Shown in pieces: positions 1 through 8,800 of a DNA stretch of 38,019 nucleotides. The DNA is from CAZFQG01 sp964520785 (GTDB lineage: Bacteria; Planctomycetota; Planctomycetia; Pirellulales; Thermoguttaceae). Each line of letters opens with the position of its first letter. Within the stretch, counting starts at the first letter, position 1. The position numbers were made by a program, and so were the translations under genes. Location of the stretch: contig CAZFQG010000039.1 of NCBI GenBank assembly GCA_964520785.1, positions 1 through 38,019 of the forward strand, given 5' to 3'. The notes beneath the pieces were generated by a model. It did not search any database, was not told where the DNA came from, and worked only from the letters and a program-made list of their open reading frames with translations.

Positions 1-204
1 CGCACGCCGAAAGGGTATACCAGATTGAATATGGCCGCCGTGACGGTAGGAGATACGGTTCTATTTGCCGGAGGCGAACTCGATTTTGGCGGCTACAGCG
101 TCGTCGACATCTATACCCCGGCCGCTTCCGCCGTTCCCGAACCGTCGGTATGGCTGGCCGTTGCGTGTCTGTTCGGCGCGTGCGGGCTGTGGCGGCGCCG
201 GTAG
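1..204 (+). CDS. C-terminal end of a PEP-CTERM-anchored, kelch-like exported protein (5' truncated)
   Basis: The frame is open from the first base and ends at TAG 202-204, leaving 67 residues; the start lies outside the window. The last 23 residues form a classical PEP-CTERM sorting signal: VPEP, a hydrophobic span (VWLAVACLFGACGLW) and the basic tail RRR. In known systems an exosortase recognises and cleaves this signal during export to the cell surface. Just before it is a stretch with the pattern of a kelch repeat (AAVTVGDTVLFAGG, then YSVVDIYTP), which suggests that the missing part is a beta-propeller. The PEP-CTERM call is firm; the kelch call is pattern recognition on one repeat. No terminator follows; the next thing downstream is a copy of the REP-like repeat. 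Confidence 0.8.
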   Translation, partial: RTPKGYTRLNMAAVTVGDTVLFAGGELDFGGYSVVDIYTPAASAVPEPSVWLAVACLFGACGLWRRR

Positions 205-230
205 TGCAAAGCAGGTTGCCCGACCCATTG

Positions 231-330
231 CAGGTGGCACGGCCCTGAGGTACGAAGGGCGTGGCTGAGGTGGGAAAGGTTGTCCACTACCTACCACGCC
301 CATCGCCGGAGGCTCTGGGACGTGCCACCT
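231..330 (+). repeat. REP-like palindromic repeat, copy 1
   Basis: This ~100-bp element starts with CAGGTGGCACG and ends with GGGACGTGCCACCT, which are inverted repeats of each other with one mismatch in this copy. Inside lie a second complementary pair, GGGCGTGG and CCACGCCC, so one strand can fold into a long interrupted hairpin. The same sequence recurs at 1897-1998 (inverted), 2649-2749 and 2751-2829, all close to a RAYT transposase gene. It lies in the intergenic space between the PEP-CTERM gene and the isomerase gene. Confidence 0.9.
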
Positions 331-392
331 AGGCAAGGCCTCGGCGAACGCCCCTCACATGCACACCCCAGTCCCAAGACCCCTCCCCCGTG

Positions 393-420
393 TTGCCAAA
401 CGGACGCCCTTTGGTATAAT
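393..420 (+). promoter_or_regulatory. Sigma70-type promoter of the isomerase-family gene
   Basis: The -35 box TTGCCA (393-398) and a perfect -10 box TATAAT (415-420) are 16 nt apart. Transcription would begin near 427, about 43 nt before the ATG at 470. It lies 62 nt beyond repeat copy 1, so the repeat is outside the transcript. Confidence 0.65.
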
Positions 421-469
421 CGCGGCTTGCCGGGCTATGCCGCCCAGGCCAGAAACGACGGAGCCCGAT

Positions 470-1879
470 ATGAACGATACCAAGACGACGTTTGCCCTGT
501 TCTTTGGAAACCGGGGATTCTTCCCCGCGGACCTGATGGATGCCGCGCGGGAGGAGCTGCCGCGCGTGCTCAAAGCGCTGGGCCACGACAGCCTGATGCT
601 CGACCGCGACGCGACGCGGAACGGGGCCGTCGAGACGACCGCGGAAGGCGAGGTCTATGCCCGGTTTCTCCATGAAAACAAGGGTAAATTCGGCGGAGTT
701 ATCCTGTGTCTGCCGAACTTCGGGGACGAGACGGGCGGAATTGCGGCGCTACGGGATTGCGGCGTGCCGATCCTCATCCACGCGTATCCGGACGAGATGG
801 ATAAGATGGCCCCGGCGCGGCGGCGCGACGCGTTCTGCGGCAAGTTCTCGATGATGGACGTGTTCTTCCAGTACGGCCTGAAGTTTACGGCAATCAAGCC
901 GCATACCGTTGCCCCTTCCAGCCCGCGGTTCGCGGAGAACATCCGCTATTTCGACGGCGTCTGCCGGGTGACCAACGGGCTGCGGAAGATGGTCGTCGGG
1001 GCCATCGGCGCGCGGACAACGGCGTTCAAGACGGTCCGCATCGACGAGGTGGCGTTGCAGCGGTGCGGGATCACGATGGAGACGCTGGACCTGAGCGACG
1101 TGTTCAAGCGGATGGAAAGCGTGGCGAAGGACGGCACCTACGATGCGAAGAAGGCGGCGCTCGAGGCGTGCGGGTCGTGGAGCGGCGTACCGGATGAAGC
1201 GGCGGACAAGCTGATCCGCCTGGGCGTGACGCTCGACGATATCATCGACGAGTACCGGATGGACGCCATCGCGCTGCGGTGCTGGGTCGAGATGCAGAAG
1301 CACCTGGGCATCTCGCCGTGCGTGCTGCTCGGAGAACTCAACGACCGCGGCATTCCGGCAGCCTGTGAAGTGGATGCCGGCAATGCGGTGGCGATGTACG
1401 CCCTCTCTCTGGCGTCCTATGCGCCCGCGACCTGTCTCGACTGGAACAACAACTACGGCGATGACGACGACAAGTGCATCCTATTTCATTGCGGGCCGGT
1501 CCCGCCGAGCATGATGGCCGGCGAAGGCCGCGTCTCGGACCACGCGATCCTGGCCAACGCCGTCGGGGAAGGCCGGAGCTACGGCTGCAACCAGGGCCGG
1601 ATCGCACCGACGCCCTTCACGTTCGGCAGCATGATGACCTTGGGCGGCCGGCCCCGGTTCTACCTCGGTACCGGTGAGTTCACCGACGACCCGATCCCCG
1701 CCGACTTCTTCGGGTGCGCCGGCGTGGCGCACATTGGCGGACTCCAGGACGTATTGCTCCACGTGGGCAAGCAGGGCTACCGCCATCATGTGAGCGCCAC
1801 CCGCGGCGACGTGGTCGCCCCGGTCCGCGAGGCCCTGACGAACTACCTCGGGCTGGAGGTTTCGGTGCCGGGGGAGTAG
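470..1879 (+). CDS. L-fucose/L-arabinose isomerase family protein
   Basis: This 469-residue protein has the layout of the FucI/AraA family: N-terminal Rossmann-like domains (about 1-170), a central domain, and a C-terminal domain. Family members are cytoplasmic, metal-dependent aldose-ketose isomerases. Candidate active-site segments are RCWVEMQ (270-276), ACEVDAGNA (298-306), DWNNNYG (324-330) and LFHCG (338-342); Glu300, Asp302 and His340 are plausible metal ligands by comparison with FucI, which is inference. The open frame continues upstream to 359, but the ATG at 470 is chosen because GGAG lies 6 nt before it and a good promoter ends at 420. It is shorter than canonical FucI (about 590 residues), as is usual for the loosely related 'isomerase family' proteins common in environmental bacteria, so the sugar is unknown. 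It is probably a single-gene unit; a REP-like repeat follows the stop codon. Confidence 0.85.
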   Translation: MNDTKTTFALFFGNRGFFPADLMDAAREELPRVLKALGHDSLMLDRDATRNGAVETTAEGEVYARFLHENKGKFGGVILCLPNFGDETGGIAALRDCGVPILIHAYPDEMDKMAPARRRDAFCGKFSMMDVFFQYGLKFTAIKPHTVAPSSPRFAENIRYFDGVCRVTNGLRKMVVGAIGARTTAFKTVRIDEVALQRCGITMETLDLSDVFKRMESVAKDGTYDAKKAALEACGSWSGVPDEAADKLIRLGVTLDDIIDEYRMDAIALRCWVEMQKHLGISPCVLLGELNDRGIPAACEVDAGNAVAMYALSLASYAPATCLDWNNNYGDDDDKCILFHCGPVPPSMMAGEGRVSDHAILANAVGEGRSYGCNQGRIAPTPFTFGSMMTLGGRPRFYLGTGEFTDDPIPADFFGCAGVAHIGGLQDVLLHVGKQGYRHHVSATRGDVVAPVREALTNYLGLEVSVPGE

Positions 1880-1896
1880 CGCGTGCGGCCGTATTT

Positions 1897-1998
1897 CAGG
1901 TGGCACGCCCCAGAGCCTCCGGCGATGGGCGTGGTAGGTACTGGACAAGTGTTTCGCACCTCAGCCACGCCCTTCGTACCTCAGGGACGTGCCACCTG
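1897..1998 (-). repeat. REP-like palindromic repeat, copy 2 (inverted)
   Basis: This copy is complete, begins CAGGTGGCACG and ends GACGTGCCACCTG, and lies in the opposite orientation to copies 1, 3 and 4. The inner complementary blocks GGGCGTGG and CCACGCCC are present. It fills most of the gap between the isomerase stop codon and the transposase start and ends 39 nt before the transposase ATG. With copy 3 on the other side it brackets the transposase in inverted orientation. Confidence 0.9.
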
Positions 1999-2037
1999 AC
2001 CGATCACAAAGACACCCTTTACCCACGGCGTGATTCC

Positions 2038-2628
2038 ATGAGATTCATCAACCCCGACAATGGCGTACCCTTTTTCTCAAAACGGCGCCGCCGCTTCGAC
2101 ACGGACAAATGCCCCCACGAACTCACTTTCTCATGCTACCAGGGGTACCGATTCCTGGAACGCGACCGTGTCCGCCGTTGGCTGGTCGACGCGATTGAAG
2201 ATGTGCGCCCAAACTGGCCCGTTGATTTGTGGGCGTACGTATTCATGCCGGAGCACGTCCATATCCTCGTGGCGCCGAGAGAGCCGGGCGTCGAAGTCGG
2301 ACGGTTCATCGGCTCGATCAAGGAGAAGACGGCTCGTCGCGCCGTTTCCTGGTTGGAGACTAACGCCCCATCATGGATCAGGCGGATTACGGTCTGGGAG
2401 GGAAATCGCGAGCGGCGCCGTTTCTGGCAACCCGGAGGCGGTTACGATCGGAATGTCCGCAATGAGACGGCACTGGTTTCCATGATCGAGTACATTCACG
2501 CCAATCCAGTTCGACGCGGGCTGGTGCGGAGTCCGGAGGACTGGGAATGGTCGAGTGCGGGCTGGTACGCGGGAGGGCGTGATGTTCCGTTGGCAATGGA
2601 CGAAACGTTACCATTTTTGACGGAGTAG
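2038..2628 (+). CDS. REP-associated tyrosine transposase (RAYT, Y1 HUH superfamily)
   Basis: This 196-residue protein carries the signatures of the Y1_Tnp/RAYT family. The HUH motif is at MPEHVHILV (His73 and His75). The putative nucleophilic tyrosine is Tyr136 in WQPGGGYDRNV, and the family block EYIHANPVRRGLV-PEDWEWSS covers about 151-173. RAYTs are single-strand DNA transposases linked to the mobility of REP sequences. The frame is open further upstream through repeat copy 2, but the ATG at 2038 gives a normal-length protein and leaves the repeat outside the gene. No strong ribosome-binding site is visible. REP-like repeats flank it on both sides, as expected for a RAYT with its substrates. 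All key residues are present, so it may be active. Confidence 0.92.
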   Translation: MRFINPDNGVPFFSKRRRRFDTDKCPHELTFSCYQGYRFLERDRVRRWLVDAIEDVRPNWPVDLWAYVFMPEHVHILVAPREPGVEVGRFIGSIKEKTARRAVSWLETNAPSWIRRITVWEGNRERRRFWQPGGGYDRNVRNETALVSMIEYIHANPVRRGLVRSPEDWEWSSAGWYAGGRDVPLAMDETLPFLTE

Positions 2629-2648
2629 GCTGGTTGTACGATTCGTTT

Positions 2649-2749
2649 CAGGTGGCACGTCCCTGAGGTACGAAGGGCGTGGCTGAGGTGGGGAAGCTTG
2701 TTCAGTACGTACCACGCCCATCGCCTGCGGCTCTGGGACGTGCCACCTG
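2649..2749 (+). repeat. REP-like palindromic repeat, copy 3
   Basis: This is the most regular copy: its ends are a perfect 15-bp inverted repeat (CAGGTGGCACGTCCC and its complement), with GAG/CTC and GGGCGTGG/CCACGCCC pairing further in. It starts 20 nt after the transposase stop codon and continues directly into truncated copy 4. It lies between the transposase gene and the convergent alpha-2-macroglobulin gene. Confidence 0.92.
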
Positions 2750-2750
2750 A

Positions 2751-2829
2751 CCGAAGGGCGTGGCTGAGGTGGGAGGACTTGTCCAGTTCCTACCACGCCC
2801 ATCGCCTGCGGCTCTGGGACGTGCCACCT
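2751..2829 (+). repeat. REP-like palindromic repeat, copy 4 (left end missing)
   Basis: This copy begins inside the element at CGAAGGGCGTGG and lacks the left terminal arm of about 20 nt, but keeps the right arm (GGGACGTGCCACCT). It is joined head-to-tail to copy 3. It ends 27 nt before the stop codon of the minus-strand alpha-2-macroglobulin gene; no other terminator is visible there. Confidence 0.88.
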
Positions 2830-2856
2830 ATGAGTAATCCCCAATCCCAAGACCCC

Positions 2857-5800
2857 CTACTCGTCCTTCACCTGCACCTTCAGTTCGTCCGAATTGGCCT
2901 TGAGTTCCGGGGCGTACATGGCGGAGGCTCTTGTCGGAAGGGCGCTGAGCTTGCCGGGAATTTCCGCCCGCATGCGGTAGGTGACGCTGTGCTTGCCGCG
3001 CGGCAGGCGCTGGACGAAGAAGACGACGCGGTTGTCGCGGAATTCGACGTAGGCGCCCAGTTCGTTGCCGTTGTAGCCGCTGCGGACTTCGACCGTTTCG
3101 AACCCGGACGGCTTCATGTCCTCGAAGATGAGGTACTCGTAATCGTTCTTGCTGTCGATTTCGAGTTCCACCTCGACCAGATCGCCGCTCTGGAGGAGAC
3201 CCTCATTCAGGACCTCGGTCCGTTCGTACTTCGTGCCCCGCTGGGCGACGGCCTGGCCGCGGGCGCCGGGCGCGAACTGCTTCTTTTCGACCGCGGTCAG
3301 CTTGTAGTACTTCCGGTTGACCTTGATCTCCAGGCCGGCTTTGGTGATGAAGTCCTCCAGCGTGAAATTGGTGAGATAGCCGTTGTAGTAGAGCGGCCCG
3401 GTCCCTTCCTTGCGGAGCTGAACCGCGTGCTTCCCGGCGGCCAGGGCCTCCCCCTTCACCTCGAAGCGGCCGTCGAACGTGAAGACGTTGTCCGGAGCGA
3501 TCTTGACCGTCTTCCGGACGACGCCGTCGAGCAGAACCTGAACCGTCATGTCCGGCTTGTCCTCGCCGCTGGCGCGGAGGTAGTCGGCCAGCGCCTCGAT
3601 GCAGACGGCCGTATCGCGGGTGGAGTTCCAGTAGGTGGCGTGCTTGCGGTTATTCAGTAAATACTTCACCAGTCGCGAAGCGACCGGGTTTTCAGGATCG
3701 GTCGCCGAAAGGAGCTTCAGGTAGTAGGCCTGGGCCTCATACTCGCTGCCGTACCAGTACCACCAGATGTCATCCGGCAGCCGCAGCCACGCCGTCTGGT
3801 TTTCGTCGTCCTGCTCCAGGTACTGGCCGATGTTTTGCATGATCATCGCCAACTGCTCGCGCTGGCCCAGCTTGTGCAAGGCCAGCCCGAACATCGCCTT
3901 CGCGTAGACCGCCAGTTCGTTGCGGTCTTCGTAGAGGAACGCCTGCATCTGGGCGTTCTTCTTGCCGGCGTCGACGAGGACCATGAACACCAGCGCGTCG
4001 AGGTTGTCCGCGTGGGATTTCCATTTCATCTCCTTCGGCCGTTCCTTGAGCCGGCCGTTCTCAAGCGATTGGACCTGTTCCGCCTGATACTGCTCCAGCC
4101 ACGAGACACCCCGCTCGAGCATGTCCCCGGGGAGGGCCACGTCGTTCGCCTGGGCGATTTGCAGCCCGTGGACGACCGTCGCCGTCGTATGCGGATACGA
4201 CTTCTCGCCCCAGCCGGAGAACCAGCCCCAGCCGCCGTCGGAGACCTGCATATCGGCCAGCCGGTCGACGCCGGTCCTTACCATCGCTCGGACCTCCTCT
4301 TCATCGAAGACGGGGTTCCGCGCGTAGCGGCGCCAGTCTTCAGCCCGCTCCCGGGCATCGCCCAGTTCCTGGGGATTCAAGTGCGTCCGTTTCTCCCGGA
4401 CGGCTTCCAGATCGACCCCGGCGTCGATGAGAATCTTTTGCGTGATGACCGTCGGCAGGAACCGGTTGAGCGTCTGTTCGGTGCAGCCGTAGGGATAGCT
4501 CACCAGGTACGGCAGCGCGTCGACCATCGCTCCGGCGAGCGTGGGCGAATACTGCACCTCCAGAAGCGTCTGCTCCGACCGGCGCTGCTCCGGCACCGTC
4601 ACCTCGAATTCGCCCAGTTCCTCGCCCGGGCGGATCACGCCGGAGTACGAATCGGTCTTGAGCATTCCGTGCAGATAGGCGGGGAACGTCTGCTCCATCG
4701 CGTCGGAGTCCTCGTCGGTGAGGGCCTTCATGAGTACCTTGGCCTCTCCCTCGGTGACGACTTCGACCCACCAGTCGACGCGGGTCTCGCCGCCGGCCGG
4801 AATCTCCACCGATTTCGTCGGCTCATCCATCAGCCGCAACACGGCCGGATCGGTCTCGACGGAGACCTTCGCCGTCTTGGCCGACTTCAGGTAATTGTGG
4901 ACCACGGCGGAGAGGACGATTTGATCCGTCTGCACGAAGAACCGCGGGGCCTGCAAGCGCAGAATGAAGTCCTTCCGCGTGATGACGTCGGTGGCGCCTT
5001 GTCCGACGCGGGTGCCGCCCCCCATCGCCCAGACTTTGATCCGCCACGTCGTCAGGTTTTCGGGCATGTCGAGCTTGACCAGGGCCGTGCCGTCGGCGTC
5101 CGTCTCCAGTGCTCCGACCCAGAGGGCCGTGTCGGCGAATTCCGTCCGGATCGCCGGCTCGACGAGAGCCCCCTCGGCGCCCATCCCGGGCCCTCCCTTG
5201 GCCTGCTCGGCCAGCATCGCCGGAGCTTCCGTCGCGGCGTCCATGGCCATTCCCGGCGCGGCGGCGGGGGCCGGCATCGCTCCTTTCGCCCCCATCGCCA
5301 TCCCGAATGCCATTCCATCGGCCTCGGCCTTGCGGTTGGTACTCCTCAGGCCGGGGCCCCTCCGCACGGCGCTCCCCATGCCTCCGATCCCGGGCATCAT
5401 GCCTCCCGGCACGCCCTCCTGGCGTTCCATCGCGGCGTTTTCTCCGCCGAAGACCCCCAGATCGTTCATGCCGAGGGCGTCCGGCGGGACGATGTTCCCG
5501 GAGACCTCGCTGGCGCTGTCGACCGTAATGGGTTGGTGGTGGCGCCGCCACTTCCAGAAGAACTCCTTGATGTCCTGCGTATTCGCCCCGCCTGAAATGT
5601 ACTCCAGCGCCTTGTCGTAGATCGTCACTACGGTGGAACCGACGAACGGCTTGCCTTCAAGGTCGGTCAGCTTCAGCTTGACCGTCGCCGCTTCGCCCGG
5701 CTTATAGGTCTCGGCCGATGGTGCGACCTCCACGTTGACGATCCGTTTTTCCGGTGGCACGACGATCTCCTTCGTCTGGGTATGCACCCTTCCGCCGGAG

Positions 5801-8800
5801 ACGGTCACCGCTTCAACGAAAAAGTTCGGCATGTCCTTCTTCACGACGGTGAACTCGCGCATCGTGCTCTTGCCGTCGAGCTGGAGGACCTGCGGCTTCA
5901 GATAGACGCCGTTCGTCGGACGGAGGAAATACAGTACCGTGCTCCCTGCGCGGTCGGTATTGATTTCCAGCCGGACGTTCTCCCCCGGGGCGTACTCGGC
6001 CTTCTCCGGAATGAGTTCCAGGTCGTTGAACCGAAACGCCGATCCGTCGAAGTTCCCGCCATGGACCGTGAAGACATACCCCCCCTCCATCGTCCGCTTC
6101 TCGGCATCCTCGAGGGTGTAGGAGAGCCGGTACTGGCCCGTCTTACCCGCCTTGAGCTTCCATTCGGCCGACCCCTCCTCGTTCGTGGCGACCGCCTCGG
6201 TTAGGACGGGCGTCTCCTTCACTTGGCCGTCTTCATACGAGACGGCGTAAAGAACCGCCTCGCCGGAGCCCTTCACCGGTTTCCCGTCGGGCGTCCTCGC
6301 CTGGAACGACGCCTCGATGGTGTCTCCGACACGGTAGAAGCCCCGGCGCAGCCAGACGTAGACGCGGAACGGATCGCTCGTCACCAGGACGTTGCCCTGC
6401 CCGACGATCGTCCGCCGCGACTGGTCGGTCACCTCGGCGGAAATGGAATAGCGGTGGTCGGTGTCTCCATAGAGAACCTTCGCTAGTTCCGTATCGATTT
6501 CCACGTCGACCTTCCCGTCCGGACCGATCTCGACCTCCCGCTCGGCGATCGTCTCCGGCGGGGACGGCGGCGCGGGCCACCAGATCGGACGCGGCCGGAC
6601 GCACCCCCACTTGTGCCAGCCGGGGAACCAGTCGTAATCGTACGCGAACCACCAGTACCCTTCGCCGTAGAGCCAATCCCACGGCCTCGGAGCGTACCAG
6701 GTCGCGTCGTGGCCGGTCCGCGTGATGGTGTATTTCACCTTGGCGTTGACGACCGGCGAACCGAAGTAGTACTTCGCGCGGATCGTCGCCGCGATCTTTT
6801 CCCCCAGCATGACCGGTTTTTCAGGCGCCTCCACGGTCACCTCGAATTCCGGCTTCTTGTATTCCTCGACGCGGAATGTCGCCTGGCCGTAGACAGGTTG
6901 CATCCGGCGGACCGACTCCGCCTCATTCCGGGGTCTCCGGCGCAACCTGGCGCGCGGATCGACCGGCGCGGGCTGGTCCTGAAACTCGCCGATGTGAATC
7001 CGATACACGCCCAGCGTGGCATCCTTTGGAATCTCCCAGTCCCCTTCGATCCCGCCGTACTCGTCCGCGGTTACCTCTTTCTGCCACAGCCGCGTCCCCT
7101 TCGGGTCGATGAGTTCCAAGCCGAACGTCTTCCCGGCGAACCGGGACGTGTCCGGCATGTCGTACTGCGCGTGCCGGACCCAGAATTTGTAGTGCATCGG
7201 CTGAGCGGGCCGGTAGACGGGGCGATCCGTAATTGAATAGGCCTTGGTCTGTGCGTATTCGGCGTCGTAGAGACGGTTGTACCAAACGTGGTCGAATCCC
7301 AGGTGGGCGAACCGGCCCGAGGCGTCCGTCGCGGTGACGAGACACTGGTACCCTTGCGGCTGGGCCGTCGGATGGGCGATCAACTGTCCTTGCGCATCCG
7401 TATATCGGGCCGTTTCGTTGGTAAGGACGTTCCATTGGGGACGGTTTCCGCCCACGCGTTCTTGTCGCCAACCGAAGAAATCGAGCTTCGCCTTGCTGAC
7501 GGGGGCGCCGGTTTCGGCATCCGCCACGAAGTAATAGGTCGTCTCCGCGAGCGGCTTGCGGACGATGATCGTGTCGTTGAGCCAAAGCACCAGATACGAC
7601 GTGTTCCCGTCGCGCATCTTCGCCTCGATCAGATAGGCTCCGGCCTTTTCCACCGGTACGTAGATGGTGATCCGCCGGTCGAAATGGTTGGGCCGCGGTT
7701 CCGGTTCCGCTTTCCAGGCGGCCGCCGTCTCGCCGATGTATTTGCTCTGATCTTCGTGGATCAACCGGTAACCGATATTGCCAAGATTGACCTTGTTCCA
7801 GTCAACCTGGCTTGGACGCGATTTCAGATACGCTTTGACGTCTTCCAATAACACATCGATTTTGATCCGCCGCGCCGTGAATTCCATGGCATTCCCGTTG
7901 CGGAAGACATAATCCACGTTCGCCCCCCCTCCCGCCGTCTGCTCCCGGGTGGGGTCGAACCGGCCCCAGTTGCCGACGATCTGCTCATACGCCCTTTGCC
8001 ACTGCTGGCGGTCCCATTCCGAGCCCAGCTTGCGGTCCACCAACTCTTTCCAATAGCCGGCCGCCTTGGGGAACTGCTGCCGGTTCTGGAAGATTTCGGC
8101 AAGTCGCGTCAAGGCGCGGACCGCGACGTGTCCCTGTCCCTTCACTGCCTGTTGATACAACAGGATGTAATTGTGTTCCTCCGGCAGTTCAATCCGCGCG
8201 ATGCCCGTCGCCAGCTTCGCGATCGTCGCGTCCTCCGGCAGTTCCGGCAGGGAGTAGATGCCCGCCTTCTGGTCGAGGGCCTCCATTTGCGGGCCCAAAA
8301 ACTGCATCGTCTGCACGCCGAACTGGCTCCAGAGGAAATCGGCCCGGTCGAGCAGGACCTCGTTTTCCAACCCTTTGTCGAATCGGGCGGCCTGTTCCAG
8401 GCACCACCGCCAACGCTCGCCGTCATTGACGGCCTCGGAGAACGATTCCGGAATGCCGTAGAAGACCGGTGAGCCGTCCTCCCCCACCGGTGCCCCCCGC
8501 GAGCCGCCGCCGTGCCACCACCAGCCCTCTTCATAGTCCGGAAGCTCTCCCAAATCGGTCAGCGTCTGCAATCGCCACGCCTGGGAGTACCCGGACCCTT
8601 CCATCACGACCCGCGCTACCGAGAGGAAGAACTGCCCGATTGCGGCTGAGTCGGTGTCCGCTTCCGCCAGCGGCATCGCCTGGGCCTTCAGTTGCAACGA
8701 CCGGACGCGGTCTCTGGCAAGCGAATTGACCGGTTTTCCGCCGGTATTGCCCCGCTTCTGACCGCGGGAAAACTCCCCCGCCACGATGAACCCCTGGTGC

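Noticed and set aside
231..2829. The four palindromic repeats as a CRISPR array
   Set aside because: The units are about 100 nt, unevenly spaced, in both orientations and partly adjacent without spacers; no cas gene is present.
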